A DNA stretch of 64,000 nucleotides from Leptospira harrisiae (GTDB lineage: Bacteria; Spirochaetota; Leptospiria; Leptospirales; Leptospiraceae): assembly GCF_002811945.1 (NCBI RefSeq), contig NZ_NPDX01000003.1, forward strand, positions 62,001 to 126,000, in the 5' to 3' direction. Below the pieces are notes generated by a model that saw nothing but the letters and a program-made list of their open reading frames with translations, had not been told where the DNA came from and did not search any database. Below are positions 39,439 to 51,970 of this stretch, in pieces. Each line of letters begins with the position of its first letter. The first letter of the stretch is position 1. A program made the translations under genes and the position numbers.

Positions 39439-41297
39439 TACAGGTTTTAGAACTTACTTGGGAGTCTTTTGAGAAAGAATACCGAAAAATTGGTGGCCTA
39501 CTCTTTGAAGACTCTCGGTCGGAACCAGGTTTTACTATTTGTGATTGGTATTTTGATTTACAAGAGGAAATGGAAATCCTCTATACAGAAAAAGAAACAG
39601 TCGCAGAAAAAATCCAAAACAGCTTATCCAAGTTAGATGATTATAGAGAAAAAGGATTTTATCCTTGTGGTGCTCTATTTTTCGAACTTGGATATTTTTT
39701 CATCGAAGGATTGGATCTAAATAATTCTCCCCTCGCAGAAGGAACTCCACTCCTCCAATATTCCATATACAAACAGAAAAAAAGAATTAAATATCCCAAT
39801 CCTTCTCCACTTACCTTTGGAAAAATAGAGTTACATAATATTTCTGTATTATGGGATCAATATACCTACGAGGAAAGATTTGAAAAAACAAAAAGATCTC
39901 TGGTACTTGGTGAAAGTTATGAATTGAATTTATGTTTTCCCGTTTCCATATCGATCGATGGGGATTTGTTTTTATACTACCAATCTTTAAAAGCCAAACA
40001 AAAAACTAATTACTCCGTTTATTACCCTTTTTTAAACACTAGGACTCTTTCCCTTTCACCGGAACTATTTTTTGAAGTAAAAGGTGATAATATAAAAACC
40101 GAACCTATGAAAGGTACAAGTCTACGTGGGTTTACATCAAACCAAGACAAAAATTATAAAACGCAACTCCAATCCTCTTCTAAAGAAAGAGCTGAGAATG
40201 TGATGATTACAGATTTGTATCGAAATGATTTAGGTAGGATCGCCAAACAAGGAACGGTGCAGGTTACCGATCTATTTTTAGTTAATGGTCTGGAAACGGT
40301 TTGGCAAATGGTTTCGAAAGTGGAAGCCAAATTAAAAAATACTTTTGCATGGTACCCCATCCTTAAGGCTCTTTTTCCTTCTGGTTCTGTGATTGGAGCA
40401 CCGAAAAAAAGATCCTTTGAACTTTTACGGGAACTAGAAAATACAAATAGAGGATTGTATACAGGATCCATCTTCGTGTCAGAAATGTTAGATGGTATAC
40501 CCTGGATTCGTTCCAATGTTACGATAAGGACCTTACATTTAAAAAAAGAAGACCAACATTGGACTGGAAATTATGGTGTAGGCAGTGGAATTACCGTTCT
40601 TTCTGATGTGGAAGCAGAATATAAAGAATGTCTTGCCAAACTAAAATTCATTACAAATCCAAACCTTCCTTCATTTGAAATTTTAGAAACCATACGATTC
40701 AGTTTTGGACATTATTTTTTAAAAGAACTCCACTTGGAACGAATGGAAGAAACGGCAAATCGATTTGGTTATCCATTTTCTAAACAAAATGCCGAAGCTG
40801 TTTTAAAAACACATAACCATTCTTCTAAGGGCGTTGGGGTTTTTCGTCTGCGTTTTTTACTGAATGAAAGGGGAGAATTTCGTTTGGAAAGTTTCCCTTT
40901 TACAAAACCAAAAATCCGTTCAAAAATCAAACTTGGACTCGCGAGTCGGCCCGTGGATTCCAGCGATTTGTTTTTATACCACAAAACAACGAACAGACCA
41001 TTTTATCAAAAGATGTTAGAAGAATGCAAAACCAAAGGAATCGATGATTGTGTTTTGTTTGATGAAAATGATAGGGTTTTAGAAACCAATCTCCGAAATC
41101 TATATATTAGAAAGGGAGAGGTTTGGTTCACACCAACATTGGAAACTGGCGGCCTTCCTGGTGTGTTTCGAAAAGCACTACTCCAAAAGGGGTGGGTAAA
41201 GGAAACCGTTCTTTTCAAATCGGATTTGTTAGAAGCGGACGAGATCCTTGTTGGGAATTCCTTACGCGGTTTCGAACGTGTAGAATTGATTCTTTAA
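39435..41297 (+). CDS. pabB: Fused aminodeoxychorismate synthase component I / 4-amino-4-deoxychorismate lyase
   Basis: A 620-residue fusion for p-aminobenzoate (folate) synthesis. Residues to about 410 are chorismate-binding ([45 protein letters not shown]). The C-terminal part is a class IV aminotransferase/lyase: [12 protein letters not shown] has the PLP lysine, and [20 protein letters not shown] plus GGLPGVFR bind PLP. The glutaminase PabA is not here. The start is TTG at 39435 inside the previous stop (TTGA), implying translational coupling. A terminator follows. Confidence 0.9.
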   Translation: MIQVLELTWESFEKEYRKIGGLLFEDSRSEPGFTICDWYFDLQEEMEILYTEKETVAEKIQNSLSKLDDYREKGFYPCGALFFELGYFFIEGLDLNNSPLAEGTPLLQYSIYKQKKRIKYPNPSPLTFGKIELHNISVLWDQYTYEERFEKTKRSLVLGESYELNLCFPVSISIDGDLFLYYQSLKAKQKTNYSVYYPFLNTRTLSLSPELFFEVKGDNIKTEPMKGTSLRGFTSNQDKNYKTQLQSSSKERAENVMITDLYRNDLGRIAKQGTVQVTDLFLVNGLETVWQMVSKVEAKLKNTFAWYPILKALFPSGSVIGAPKKRSFELLRELENTNRGLYTGSIFVSEMLDGIPWIRSNVTIRTLHLKKEDQHWTGNYGVGSGITVLSDVEAEYKECLAKLKFITNPNLPSFEILETIRFSFGHYFLKELHLERMEETANRFGYPFSKQNAEAVLKTHNHSSKGVGVFRLRFLLNERGEFRLESFPFTKPKIRSKIKLGLASRPVDSSDLFLYHKTTNRPFYQKMLEECKTKGIDDCVLFDENDRVLETNLRNLYIRKGEVWFTPTLETGGLPGVFRKALLQKGWVKETVLFKSDLLEADEILVGNSLRGFERVELIL

Positions 41298-41310
41298 GAA
41301 TTGATAGAAA

Positions 41311-41351
41311 TAAACAGGTAAAATTTTCTCCTACCTGTTTATAATTTTTTT
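41311..41351 (+). terminator. Rho-independent terminator after pabB
   Basis: TAAACAGGTA (41311-41320) pairs with TACCTGTTTA (41332-41341) around an 11-base loop. A run of eight T starts a few bases later. It sits between the convergent pabB and hslU genes, closer to a forward terminator because the T-run follows on the plus strand. Confidence 0.8.
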
Positions 41352-42769
41352 TACAGAATGAATCGGCTTAAATCCTTATCTTCGATGATTCCTTTTAGTT
41401 TGGACGACACATAACCTTCGTTAATCACAACTTGTTTTTGGTCATCTGGAAGGTCAGGTGCGTCAAAACTTGTATCTTCCAAAAGTTTTTCCATGATGGT
41501 ATTGAGTCTTCTTGCCCCAATGTTTTCATTTTTTTCATTCATTTGGAAGGCTAGTTTAGCGATCTCACTGATCCCATCTTTCGTGTATTCAATCTTCACT
41601 CCTTCTGTCGCAAGAAGAGCTTCATATTGTTTTGTGAGAGAAGACTTAGGTGTGGTTAGAATTTTCACAAAATCAGATTCGGTGAGTGTTTCCAACTCCA
41701 CACGGATCGGAAACCTTCCTTGTAATTCCGGGATCAGGTCCGATGGTTTTGTCATATGAAAGGCACCCGCTGCGATAAAAAGAATATGATCCGTTTTAAT
41801 CGGACCAATCTTTGTATTCACTGTGGATCCTTCTACGATAGGAAGAAGGTCTCTCTGTACCCCTTCACGAGAAACATCGGCCCCTTGCCTACCTTCACGA
41901 CCAGCAATTTTATCAATTTCATCTAAAAAGATAATTCCCATCTCTTCCACACGCCTGACGGCTTCCGATTGGATTTTATCGGCATCGATCAGTTTTTCTG
42001 CTTCCGATTCAGTGAGAAGTTTCCGAGCATCAATTACTTTTACTTTTCGTTTGCCAGATTTTTTGGGCATCAAATCACCGAGTAAACTTTGTAATTGGTT
42101 GTCCATATCTTCCATATTCCCAGCGCCAAACACTTGCAACATGGGCATTCCTGATGGAGCGGATGGTTTAGGAATATCGATTTCAATTTCTTGTTCATTT
42201 AAGACACCCGTGCGCAGTTTTTCTCTAAACTTTTCTCTGGATTCTTTGTAGCTCGATTGTCTTTCTTTTTCTTCTGGATTCAGGTCTTCTTCTTTTTTAT
42301 GGAAGATGGGTGGTAAGATGGCATCGAGAACAATTTCTTCTGCTTTTTCTGCTGCTTTGTCTTTCACATGGTCACGAAATTCGGCTTTCACTAAATTTAA
42401 GGCACCCATGGCCAAATCTCGAATCATGGATTCTACGTCACGACCCACATAACCTACTTCCGTATATTTTGTGGCTTCTACTTTTAAAAAAGGGGCACCA
42501 CATAACTTAGACAGACGACGAGCAATTTCCGTTTTCCCCACACCAGTGGGTCCAATCATAATGATATTTTTAGGATAAATTTCTTCACGAAGTGACTCGT
42601 CGAGTTTACGACGTCTGGAACGATTGCGAAGAGCCACAGCCACGGCTCTTTTGGCTTTGGTTTGTCCAATGATATGTTCATCCAATCTTTCAACAATTTG
42701 ACGAGGAGTTAATTCCTCTGCTGGATTCTCGGAACCAAGAACTTCTGCGATTACGGTAGGGTATGTCAT
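41351..42769 (-). CDS. hslU: HslU ATPase subunit of the HslUV protease
   Basis: This AAA+ unfoldase (472 residues) feeds substrates to HslV. It starts [15 protein letters not shown], then [34 protein letters not shown], Walker [14 protein letters not shown], the pore loop [17 protein letters not shown], Walker [14 protein letters not shown], and ends LSRFIL, the C-terminal tail that inserts into HslV. The intermediate I-domain is present. The ATG at 42769 has GAGG upstream; a TTG at 42784 is in frame. It begins one base after the hslV stop. Confidence 0.97.
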   Translation of the reverse strand: MTYPTVIAEVLGSENPAEELTPRQIVERLDEHIIGQTKAKRAVAVALRNRSRRRKLDESLREEIYPKNIIMIGPTGVGKTEIARRLSKLCGAPFLKVEATKYTEVGYVGRDVESMIRDLAMGALNLVKAEFRDHVKDKAAEKAEEIVLDAILPPIFHKKEEDLNPEEKERQSSYKESREKFREKLRTGVLNEQEIEIDIPKPSAPSGMPMLQVFGAGNMEDMDNQLQSLLGDLMPKKSGKRKVKVIDARKLLTESEAEKLIDADKIQSEAVRRVEEMGIIFLDEIDKIAGREGRQGADVSREGVQRDLLPIVEGSTVNTKIGPIKTDHILFIAAGAFHMTKPSDLIPELQGRFPIRVELETLTESDFVKILTTPKSSLTKQYEALLATEGVKIEYTKDGISEIAKLAFQMNEKNENIGARRLNTIMEKLLEDTSFDAPDLPDDQKQVVINEGYVSSKLKGIIEDKDLSRFIL

Positions 42770-42770
42770 T

Positions 42771-43304
42771 TTATAATTCCTCAATCACCAAATTATGGTT
42801 AGTGTAAATACATATATCAGCTGTGATACCCATTGCTTTTGTGATGATGTCTTTTGGATCCATATCCGTATTTTGTACAAGGGCACGAGCGGCAGAAAGT
42901 GCAAAGTTCCCACCAGAACCAATGGCAAGCACTCCGTCATCCGGTGAGATCACATCTCCTGTTCCAGAAATTAAAAAGGATTCATTGGCATCACAAACAA
43001 TAAGAAGAGCTTCAAGCCTACGAAGCATCCGATCCATCCTCCACTCACGTGCCAGCTCCACCGCCGCCCGAGACACAGATCCACCATGTTCGATTAATTT
43101 TTTTTCAAAAAGTTCAAAGAGTGTGAAGGCATCGGCAGCACTTCCAGCAAACCCAGCGATCACCTTACCGTTGTAAAGTCTTCGGACTTTTTTGGCGGTA
43201 TGTTTCATCACGGTATTCCCCATGGACACCTGACCGTCACCGCCTACAGCAATTTTACCGTTTTTACGAACAGAAAGGATGGTCGTTGCGTGAATTGTTT
43301 CCAT
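42771..43304 (-). CDS. hslV: HslV peptidase subunit of the HslUV protease
   Basis: A 177-residue threonine peptidase of the proteasome fold. The N-terminus [30 protein letters not shown] implies removal of a short pro-sequence to expose a catalytic Thr in the TTI segment. [19 protein letters not shown] is the family core and [14 protein letters not shown] the later signature. The frame is open upstream to 43391, but the start at 43304 matches family length. It is transcribed with hslU. Confidence 0.96.
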   Translation of the reverse strand: METIHATTILSVRKNGKIAVGGDGQVSMGNTVMKHTAKKVRRLYNGKVIAGFAGSAADAFTLFELFEKKLIEHGGSVSRAAVELAREWRMDRMLRRLEALLIVCDANESFLISGTGDVISPDDGVLAIGSGGNFALSAARALVQNTDMDPKDIITKAMGITADICIYTNHNLVIEEL

Positions 43305-43350
43305 AAGGATAAAATTCCAAAATGGTGAGTGTTGTCGAGAAAAATGGAGG

Positions 43351-43782
43351 TTACTTTCTTTTGATGAGAACCATTTGGTTCCCCACTTCAAATGATTGGT
43401 CGAGAAAATAATAATCGGTGAGCTCTCTAATCATAAATAGGCCGATCCCATGTTCTCGGTAATCGCTCAGGTCAAAACTACGAAGTTCGCTTGGTTCTAC
43501 TTTTTTTCCATAATCTCTCAGTCGAATTTCCACACGGTCTTTATCAAACTGGAATTCTATAAAAATTGGTTTTCCCGTATTTCCTGAATAAGCGTGACGA
43601 ATGACATTCACAATGGCTTCCCCGATCACCAGTTTTAAATCCATGGAATCAAATAGGGAAAATCCATGTTCTAAACAAAGATTAAAAAAGTAGTTACGAG
43701 TGTGAGATACAAAACGGGGGTTTGAAGGGATTTGGATACGGACTACTTTACTGTAGTCCGTGGGTTTATTTTGGTTCGACAT
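43351..43782 (-). CDS. RsbW-type anti-sigma kinase / GHKL ATPase
   Basis: A 143-residue small GHKL kinase. [20 protein letters not shown] is the N-box, [13 protein letters not shown] the G1 box (D-x-G), and [17 protein letters not shown] the G2 box. It has no transmembrane or receiver part. Proteins of this type phosphorylate STAS partners and bind sigma factors. Here no sigma or STAS gene adjoins: the flanks are xerD (one-base overlap) and hslV. The STAS protein at 16039 may be a partner. Confidence 0.85.
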   Translation of the reverse strand: MSNQNKPTDYSKVVRIQIPSNPRFVSHTRNYFFNLCLEHGFSLFDSMDLKLVIGEAIVNVIRHAYSGNTGKPIFIEFQFDKDRVEIRLRDYGKKVEPSELRSFDLSDYREHGIGLFMIRELTDYYFLDQSFEVGNQMVLIKRK

Positions 43783-44690
43783 TATCCTCTCGGATGGAAT
43801 TTCTTATGAACTTCCTTCAGAGTTTTATTTGCCATATGAGTGTAAATTTGAGTCGTCGAAATATCGATATGACCCAAAAGTTCCTGAACCGATTTGAGGT
43901 CTGCATGGTTCTCAAGTAGGTGAGTGGCAAATGAGTGGCGAAGAGTGTGTGGTGTTACTTTTTTCTTTATTTTTGTACGTTTGATGTAGTGGTTTAAAAG
44001 GCGCCATACCGACTTACGGTTGATATACGATCCTTTTTTGGAAACAAAAACAAATTCACAAGTTCTTTTTTTCAAAATTTCTGTGCGACTTTCACTTAGG
44101 TATTTTTTCAAAATATCCAATGACTTTTCACCAAATGGAACGAGGCGTTGTCTTCCCCCTTTTCCTTCCACAGTGATCGTCATGTTTTCCATGTCGATAT
44201 CAGTCATTTTTAAGTTACATGCTTCAGAAATACGAAGGCCGGAAGAGTAAAGAAGTTCAAAGATACATTTGTCTCGAAGTTCGTACAAATTGTCCTCTTT
44301 GATATTACGAAAGAGTTCATCAATTTCGGTTTGAGTTAAATAATCAGGGATGGTTCTTGCAACTTCTGGAGTTTCGATTTTCTCGGTTGGATTGGAATCT
44401 AACCTTTTTTCATCGCGAAGGTACTTGTAAAATTGACGGATTGCCACCACTTCTCGAGCCAGCGTTTTTGCTGAGATTTTACGTTCCCTTTCTTCTTCAA
44501 GAAAACGCATAATATCGTTTGCTTTTACTTCTAAGAAGTTGATATGTTCTTTTTCCAAGAAGATCGCAAACTTGTTGAGATCGTATCCGTAGGAATATAT
44601 CGAATTATCGCTCAGTCCTTTTTCTACGGACAGGTACTCTTGGAATGTTTGTAAAAGCTGATTTTGAGAAACTGGCAATTTGGAACCCAT
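43782..44690 (-). CDS. xerD: Site-specific tyrosine recombinase XerD
   Basis: A 302-residue recombinase that resolves chromosome dimers at dif. Catalytic residues are all present: R153 in YSSGLRISEA, K177 in GKGGRQR, H248 and R251 in HTLRHSFATH, H274 in LLGHIDI, and Y283 in TQIYTHM. The N-terminal SAM-like domain (LQTFQEYLSVEKGLSDNSIYSY) is normal. XerC and XerD are hard to separate by reading. Leptospira may have more than one Xer-type recombinase; no second one occurs here. Confidence 0.9.
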   Translation of the reverse strand: MGSKLPVSQNQLLQTFQEYLSVEKGLSDNSIYSYGYDLNKFAIFLEKEHINFLEVKANDIMRFLEEERERKISAKTLAREVVAIRQFYKYLRDEKRLDSNPTEKIETPEVARTIPDYLTQTEIDELFRNIKEDNLYELRDKCIFELLYSSGLRISEACNLKMTDIDMENMTITVEGKGGRQRLVPFGEKSLDILKKYLSESRTEILKKRTCEFVFVSKKGSYINRKSVWRLLNHYIKRTKIKKKVTPHTLRHSFATHLLENHADLKSVQELLGHIDISTTQIYTHMANKTLKEVHKKFHPRG

Positions 44691-44787
44691 CTTTACTCTC
44701 TTATGTTACTTAAAGAGTCGGACAAAAAGCTTAAAGAGACTTATTATTTTTTTTGCCACAAATGGCTATGTCAGGAAAAAAGGAGAT

Positions 44788-45309
44788 GTGGTTCATAGAA
44801 ACTCCCTTATTTTTTTACTCACGTTTGGACTATTGTTAGTCGTTAATTGCGGCCGAAAAGAAAGGTCCCTTTTTGAAGAAGGTAAAAAATGGGAAATGGT
44901 AGGAGAAAAAACCAAAGCCCTCTACTATTACGAATTGTCTCTCCGTGAAAATCCAGAATATGACCCCGTTCTCAAACGAATGGGACTCCTTCTTGCGGAA
45001 AGCAACCAGTCGATTGCCACGGCCATTTTTTATTTGGAAAAGTATCACAAACAAAAAAAGGACGACACAGAAGTACAACGTGAACTCTTCCGGCTCTATC
45101 TTACCACAGGATATGAAAAAGAAGCGCTGGAAATTTTGGAAGAAATTCGGTTCCAAGGAAAAAAAGAAACTTTGGAATTTTTTGAAACCACATACCTTTG
45201 CCTCACCAGAGGATTCAAACAAAAGGATTACCTACTGACTTTAGAAAAAAGCCCTCTCGCAGGGGACCCCTACTATGCGCCTTGGGTCCGGGCTTGCGAA
45301 ACAAAATAG
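44788..45309 (+). CDS. TPR lipoprotein
   Basis: A 173-residue protein starting at GTG (44788-44790) just after AGGAG. The signal is VHRNSLIFLLTFGLLLVVNC with lipobox VVNC. The mature protein has TPR-like helix pairs (GEKTKALYYYELSLRENPEYDPVLKRMGLLL; YEKEALEILEEI). The frame is open from 44680, but the upstream part lacks a ribosome site and overlaps xerD. The role is unknown; a scaffold in the periplasm is likely. It precedes trxB by about 60 bases. Confidence 0.7.
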   Translation: MVHRNSLIFLLTFGLLLVVNCGRKERSLFEEGKKWEMVGEKTKALYYYELSLRENPEYDPVLKRMGLLLAESNQSIATAIFYLEKYHKQKKDDTEVQRELFRLYLTTGYEKEALEILEEIRFQGKKETLEFFETTYLCLTRGFKQKDYLLTLEKSPLAGDPYYAPWVRACETK

Positions 45310-45370
45310 ACGAGAAGTCCTTGAGATCCAGTCTAAACAATAAAGAACAAGATACAGAATAGGAGAAATT

Positions 45371-46312
45371 ATGAACCATAAAGTTGTCATCATCGGATCC
45401 GGTCCCGCAGGACATACCGCAGCCATTTACGCAGCAAGAGCCAATCTAAACCCGGTGATGTATGAAGGATTTATGGCAGGAGGTGTGGCCGCAGGTGGAC
45501 AACTTACGACCACAACCGAAGTGGAAAACTTTCCCGGTTTCCCTGAAGGGATTGATGGTACCAAACTCACCCAACTTTTCCGAGAACAGTCTGCAAAATA
45601 TGGGACTGCCATCCACACCCAAACCATTACCAAAGTGGATTTTTCGAAACGCCCTTTTACCATCTGGTCTGACGACGAAGAAATCAAAGCAGAATCAGTG
45701 ATCATCGCCACTGGTGCCACTGCGAAAAGAATGTTTGTTCCTGGTGAAGAAACCTACTGGCAACGCGGGATCTCCGCTTGTGCGGTTTGCGACGGTGCCC
45801 TACCGATCTACCGTAACAAAGCTCTTGCCGTAGTCGGTGGAGGTGACTCTGCCGTAGAAGAAGCAAACCACCTCACAAAGTTTGCGTCCAAAGTGTACCT
45901 GGTAGTAAGACGTGACCAACTCCGAGCTTCGCAAATCATGCAAAAACGTGCCATGGAACATCCAAAAATTGAGATTCTTTGGAACCAAACTGTTGTAGAG
46001 GCCAAAGGTGGTCCTGCTGGACTTAGCTCTATCGTTCTTGAAAGTACAAAAGACAAATCAAAGAAGGACTTAGAAGTCGGTGGACTTTTTTATGCAATTG
46101 GACATGTTCCCAATACAGAAGTATTTAAAGGCCAGTTGGATTTAGATGAAACAGGATACATCATCACAAAACCAGGAACCACACAAACCAATGTAGCGGG
46201 TGTGTTTGCTGCCGGTGACGTGCAGGACAAAGTGTACAGACAAGCCATTACCGCAGCAGGCAGTGGTTGTATGGCTGCCCTAGAAGCCGAACGTTGGTTA
46301 GAAGGTCACTAG
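45371..46312 (+). CDS. trxB: Thioredoxin reductase
   Basis: A 313-residue NADPH-dependent flavoenzyme that reduces thioredoxin. FAD site [16 protein letters not shown] near residue 9, redox-active CAVC at 137-140 followed by DG, NADPH site [15 protein letters not shown] and [23 protein letters not shown] at the end. Length is typical of the low-molecular-weight type. AGGAG is seven bases before the ATG. Its stop overlaps the convergent protease gene by 4 bases, and a terminator-like hairpin lies 55 bases downstream inside that gene. Confidence 0.96.
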   Translation: MNHKVVIIGSGPAGHTAAIYAARANLNPVMYEGFMAGGVAAGGQLTTTTEVENFPGFPEGIDGTKLTQLFREQSAKYGTAIHTQTITKVDFSKRPFTIWSDDEEIKAESVIIATGATAKRMFVPGEETYWQRGISACAVCDGALPIYRNKALAVVGGGDSAVEEANHLTKFASKVYLVVRRDQLRASQIMQKRAMEHPKIEILWNQTVVEAKGGPAGLSSIVLESTKDKSKKDLEVGGLFYAIGHVPNTEVFKGQLDLDETGYIITKPGTTQTNVAGVFAAGDVQDKVYRQAITAAGSGCMAALEAERWLEGH

Positions 46313-48060
46313 GGAGTGACCTGTTTTCCATTTGCGTCCAAATAGGATTTTGATTCCAAATTAAAAAATATCACCGAATCTCCTTTCGGTGATATGTATT
46401 GTTTTTTCCCATCTTCCCATTCAATGAGTGTAAAACCGGATCCTCGAAACAGGATTTGGTTTCCAGGAAAAACATTTGCCTCAAAGGAATCTCCATACCA
46501 GCGGTAGTTTCCTTTTTTCCAGAGATAAAAATAACTAGATCCAGGACCAAGAAAATCACCTTCTAATTTACCTGAATACGTTTCCACAGAAGCAGGAAAG
46601 ATTTTTTGTAAGCTAGGTAGGTCTGTATACGTTTTGATATCCAATGCCGATTCAGGTAAACTAAACCCTTTGTCTAAAAAGTTTTTATATTCATTGGGAA
46701 ACTTCGAGTTCATGGTAGTAAAACCTGCTAACTGAAATTTTTTTCCATTCCGAAGGACAGAATCCTTGTCTTTTTCAAAGGAAGACAAACTATCTTTTAA
46801 AATTTGGTCGGGAGAAACACCAGTAGCGTTTTGTAAAGCAAGGAGTGGCGATACTCCTACACATGTCTCCTTTTGGTAAGAGATGATAGCTTCCTTTCCG
46901 TAAGTTTCATGGATGTGTTTAATGAGGAGTGGTCCAATAGAATAAGGAAGTAAATCTTTAAATTTAGCATCTAACAATGCTTTGAATGTTTTGGGAACTT
47001 TGTTTTCTCGAATTAACTTTTCCGCATCATTATAAATATAGAATTGTTTTCGTTCGTAAAATTTTGCCTCCACATAGTTGGCAAGTCCCTCTTCAAACCA
47101 AGGATCTAAAATATCGGTTTGTGGAAATTTGCCTGTTTCTGTTTGGATTTTTAGACAAGAGATTTGTTCTAAGTTGTGAACTGCCTCATGGTAAAAAGTC
47201 CCAAAATGAACGCGCCTGAGTGCATCCGAATCAAACTCCAAAACCCCTGTGGCCTGTGGCATTTTTTCCCCACAACATAAAGTGATAGAATCCCTGCCTC
47301 CAAACCCACCTTCTTCGGACCCACCAGGAATATCGGCACCTATGTATTCTTTAATCTCCTCATATTTGTCGAATAACAAAACAGGAATTTTCCCTCGATT
47401 TTCCAATTGAAATTCTGATTTTACATATTGTAAAAATGATTTCATTTTAAAATTATCACCAAAAACACGCAAGTATTCCTTCCATTTGTCTGATCCATAA
47501 AACACATAATTTCCAAATTCTAATTTGGGTTTCCCATATTTTGTTTCATCAACAAGTAGGTAATTTTCAAAGTTAAGTGGTTTTTGGTAAATATAATCGT
47601 ATTCCTTTCGATTTGAAATCCAATATTTTGTGATTTTAGTTAAATCAGGATAGTTCCAAACAAGAGTCGGCAAACATCCATTACATGATGCTGGTGCAGA
47701 AGTAAAACCATTACCAATAGGAAAATCCAATTTGAATGTTCCATTGGCCCATTCCGTAAAAATACTCCCATCGGCACGTTTCCATTGGTAATGGTTTTTG
47801 GCCCATTGGTATACTTCTCCACCGTCTGGCCCATTGTAGTATCCAGGCGCTGGATCTAAAAAACCTAGTTTTAAATCTTCTAATTTTGGTTCTTGGAGTC
47901 TTTCGACTGCGAAAAAAGAGGTAGGAGCCGTTTCACCAAAGTCAAAGTACAATACATCCGAGCCTTGACCTCTTTTGAGTGGAACTTGTAAACGTTCCCC
48001 ATCAGCATAGATAACGATTGTTAGGAGAAAAAGAAAAGATACAATTAATTTGCGAACCAT
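46309..48060 (-). CDS. Exported zinc metallopeptidase (gluzincin-like)
   Basis: A 583-residue protein with signal [35 protein letters not shown] contains HEAVH at about 291-295, and [17 protein letters not shown] about 28 residues later gives the third ligand Glu, the gluzincin layout. Several cysteines (SCNGC, CCG) may form disulfides. The first 200 residues and the last 130 are unrecognised; the last part contains repeated Trp/Tyr-rich strands. It is probably a secreted or periplasmic protease. The start ATG at 48060 is preferred to a GTG at 48078. No close SD is seen. Confidence 0.75.
   Translation of the reverse strand: MVRKLIVSFLFLLTIVIYADGERLQVPLKRGQGSDVLYFDFGETAPTSFFAVERLQEPKLEDLKLGFLDPAPGYYNGPDGGEVYQWAKNHYQWKRADGSIFTEWANGTFKLDFPIGNGFTSAPASCNGCLPTLVWNYPDLTKITKYWISNRKEYDYIYQKPLNFENYLLVDETKYGKPKLEFGNYVFYGSDKWKEYLRVFGDNFKMKSFLQYVKSEFQLENRGKIPVLLFDKYEEIKEYIGADIPGGSEEGGFGGRDSITLCCGEKMPQATGVLEFDSDALRRVHFGTFYHEAVHNLEQISCLKIQTETGKFPQTDILDPWFEEGLANYVEAKFYERKQFYIYNDAEKLIRENKVPKTFKALLDAKFKDLLPYSIGPLLIKHIHETYGKEAIISYQKETCVGVSPLLALQNATGVSPDQILKDSLSSFEKDKDSVLRNGKKFQLAGFTTMNSKFPNEYKNFLDKGFSLPESALDIKTYTDLPSLQKIFPASVETYSGKLEGDFLGPGSSYFYLWKKGNYRWYGDSFEANVFPGNQILFRGSGFTLIEWEDGKKQYISPKGDSVIFFNLESKSYLDANGKQVTP
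46368..46408 (+). terminator. Terminator-like hairpin after trxB, inside the convergent protease gene
   Basis: ATATCACCGAA (46368-46378) pairs perfectly with TTCGGTGATAT (46385-46395) around a six-base loop, and TTTTTT follows at 46402-46407 after a short gap. It lies 55 bases past the trxB stop and inside the coding end of the metallopeptidase gene. It could end trxB transcripts on the plus strand. Confidence 0.55.
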
Positions 48061-48125
48061 GGAGAGGCATTGACCCACTTAACGCCCCAATGCTCTCCCC
48101 CATTTTAGCCCCTGTCAAGTGGATT

Positions 48126-48610
48126 CTAAACGGAGTTTTGGTTTCGATAGGCGATGGCAATTTGGCCAGTGCGCGAAATTTCCCGAATTCCGAATGGTTT
48201 CAGGACGGAGATGATGTTACTCACCTGCCTAGAATTTCCGGAAAATTCAATCAGAAGTGAGTCTTCCGTCATTTCTAAAATTTTGACATCAAATCCATTA
48301 CAAATGGTAAGAGCCTCACTTCGGTTGGCTTCTGTAATCGAAAAAGAAATTAGAACAAGTTCTCTTTGAACAGAACTAGCATAAGCCATATCTTGAACTT
48401 TCAAAACATCAGGTAATTTGAGGAGCTGGTTTTTTACCTGACCAACGATAAAGTCATCTCCATTCAGAACAATCGTCATAGAAGATACATCCGCATTGTC
48501 CGTCACACCAACTGCAATGGAATCAATATTGTATCCGCGACGGGTGAAAAGTCCAGAAACATGGCTCATGACACCTGGATGGTTATTTACTAAAATACTT
48601 AGAGTGTGTT

Positions 48611-48614
<4 letters not shown>
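48126..48614 (-). CDS. ilvH: Acetolactate synthase small (regulatory) subunit
   Basis: A 162-residue regulatory subunit that confers valine feedback. The N-terminal ACT domain reads [32 protein letters not shown], and the C-terminal half [17 protein letters not shown] is typical. It starts inside the ilvB stop region (4-base overlap, ATGA), as expected for subunits that assemble. It is the last gene of a two-gene minus-strand operon. Confidence 0.95.
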
Positions 48615-50317
<1,703 letters not shown>

Positions 50318-50416
50318 ACGTTTCCCCCTCATTGTCATTTCTGCAAAAAAGAGCCTGTTGTCAATGTTCTCACGTTTTTGAGTCGATTTTTACTGTCTAA
50401 AAAGGAATGCTGAAAA

Positions 50417-51535
50417 TTGGACCGGGATATGGAAAATACAGATATTGAAAAGCCACAAGAAGATGAAAAGTTCACAAAAATCAAAGCCCTTGCAAAAGAG
50501 GCGTATCGTTTTCTTGATCAAGGACGTTTCAAAGAAGCCAAAGAGCGATTAGACATATTACTTGATGAAGATCCTTCCAATACTTACGGTCTCGTCGGTC
50601 TTGGTGATTATTACGCAAAAACCAAACAACCAGAACAAGCCATCCAATACTATCGTAAGTGTTTGGCAGGTGATACAACAAATAAGTTCTCTCTTATGGG
50701 GCTAATGAATGCCTATAGAGATTTGAACAGCCTTAAAAGAATTATAGAAGTTGCAGAAGAATTTCATCACATAACAATCACAGATGCAAGTATTCTTTCA
50801 CGAGTCGCAGATGCCCATCGTAAATTAAAAAACTTCAAAGAATCTGAAGTGTATTATATGGAAGCACTTCAAATCAATCCAAGCGACCAGTATGTAATTG
50901 TGGGACTTGGGCATTTATACTTTGCATGCCAAAGATACGTGGATGCCATACAATGGTGGGAAAAATTACTTTCTAGCCAACCAAACAATATCAAGATCCT
51001 TACTGAAATTGGAAATAGTTATCGTAAAATTAAAGATTTCGATAAAGCCATTCTCTATTATGACCGTGCCAAAGAACTTGATCCCAAAAACTTTTTTGCA
51101 CTCTACGGCCTTGCCGAGTCCTATCGTGGTAAAAAAGATTTTAAAACCGCTATCACTTACTGGGAAAAAATTCTCGAATCCGATCCTGATAACAAACTCA
51201 TCATCAACCGTTACGCTGATTCCCTTAGAGGACTTGGTAATTATGACAAAGCATTAGAATGTTTTAACAAAATTCTTGCGAGTGGCGACGATTATTTTGC
51301 CCTTCTTGGAAAAGCAGCCGCATTACGTCTGATTGGTGACCTGGAAAAAGCCGAAGAAATTTATTTGGGACTTCTTTCTAAATCCCCGAGTGATCCAAGA
51401 CCCGCACTGGAATTATCTGACCTTTGGGACATTATGGGTAAAAAAACACAAGCAGTGAAACTATTGGAAGATTTAGCGAAGAAAAATCCTTCTAACGAAG
51501 CCATTCGTGAAAGGATTGAATATTTAAAAGATTAG
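50417..51535 (+). CDS. Cytoplasmic TPR-repeat protein
   Basis: A 372-residue protein that is almost wholly tetratricopeptide repeats, about nine in number (for example [27 protein letters not shown] and [27 protein letters not shown]). No signal peptide or catalytic domain. TPR proteins serve as protein-interaction scaffolds. The start is either TTG at 50417, with AAAGGA ten bases upstream, or ATG at 50429. It is divergent from ilvB and convergent with the MFS remnant, overlapping it by 4 bases. Confidence 0.85.
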   Translation: MDRDMENTDIEKPQEDEKFTKIKALAKEAYRFLDQGRFKEAKERLDILLDEDPSNTYGLVGLGDYYAKTKQPEQAIQYYRKCLAGDTTNKFSLMGLMNAYRDLNSLKRIIEVAEEFHHITITDASILSRVADAHRKLKNFKESEVYYMEALQINPSDQYVIVGLGHLYFACQRYVDAIQWWEKLLSSQPNNIKILTEIGNSYRKIKDFDKAILYYDRAKELDPKNFFALYGLAESYRGKKDFKTAITYWEKILESDPDNKLIINRYADSLRGLGNYDKALECFNKILASGDDYFALLGKAAALRLIGDLEKAEEIYLGLLSKSPSDPRPALELSDLWDIMGKKTQAVKLLEDLAKKNPSNEAIRERIEYLKD

Positions 51536-51881
51536 GTTTCCAACGAACCTTCATCAATTTTTGCAATTAACAAGTAAATCCAAACCAAAACACCGAATAC
51601 TCCAGTCACAAAAAAGTGATTGGAGCTCCAAACGTATACCAAATCCAACCAGCGATGGAACTGGCAAAAAATGTTGCTATGCTTTGTAACCCTGTAAACA
51701 TTCCGATAGCAGTCCCTACTTCATTTGACGGAACTACATTACTAATCCAAGCTTTGGAGATTCCTTCTGTTGCACTTGCATAAATCCAATCCTATCAGCG
51801 GTTTTTTCCCATTTCGCTTGCGATGTCTGTAAAAAGACTCACAAGCGAGAGTATCAAAACCGTTTTGGAGATTGTTTTCAT
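51532..51881 (-). pseudogene. Remnant of an MFS transporter gene (N- and C-terminal ends only)
   Basis: Minus-strand reading begins at ATG 51879-51881 with MKTISKTVLILSLVSLF then TDIASEM, the opening of MFS transporters. After GKNR a stop appears. In another frame the text resumes as DWIYASATEGISKAWISNVV, then PSNEVGTAIGMFTGLQSIAT and SSIAGWIWYTFGAP, which is transmembrane helix 10-11-like. A stop follows ITF; shifting by one base restores TGVFGVLVWIYLLIAKIDE and a stop at 51532-51534. The frame shift lies in a run of six T, consistent with loss of one base. Roughly 300 central residues are missing. This fills the otherwise gene-free 51536-51970 stretch. Confidence 0.8.
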
Positions 51882-51970
51882 ATTGGTGGCAAACCACTGG
51901 TCCAATGGAAGAGCGATTCAGTTTTGAAAACACCCCTCCAACGATGGATTGGTTGGTGCAACCACCCTCC

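Noticed and set aside
51742..51933. Small 63-residue minus-strand frame in the gap before the P83/100 gene
   Set aside because: The same DNA reads better as pieces of an MFS transporter in two other frames; this frame has no recognisable protein.
51948..51966. Inverted repeat GGTTG-GTG-CAACC just after the P83/100 gene
   Set aside because: The stem is five pairs with a three-base loop and no T-run, so a terminator call is not supported.
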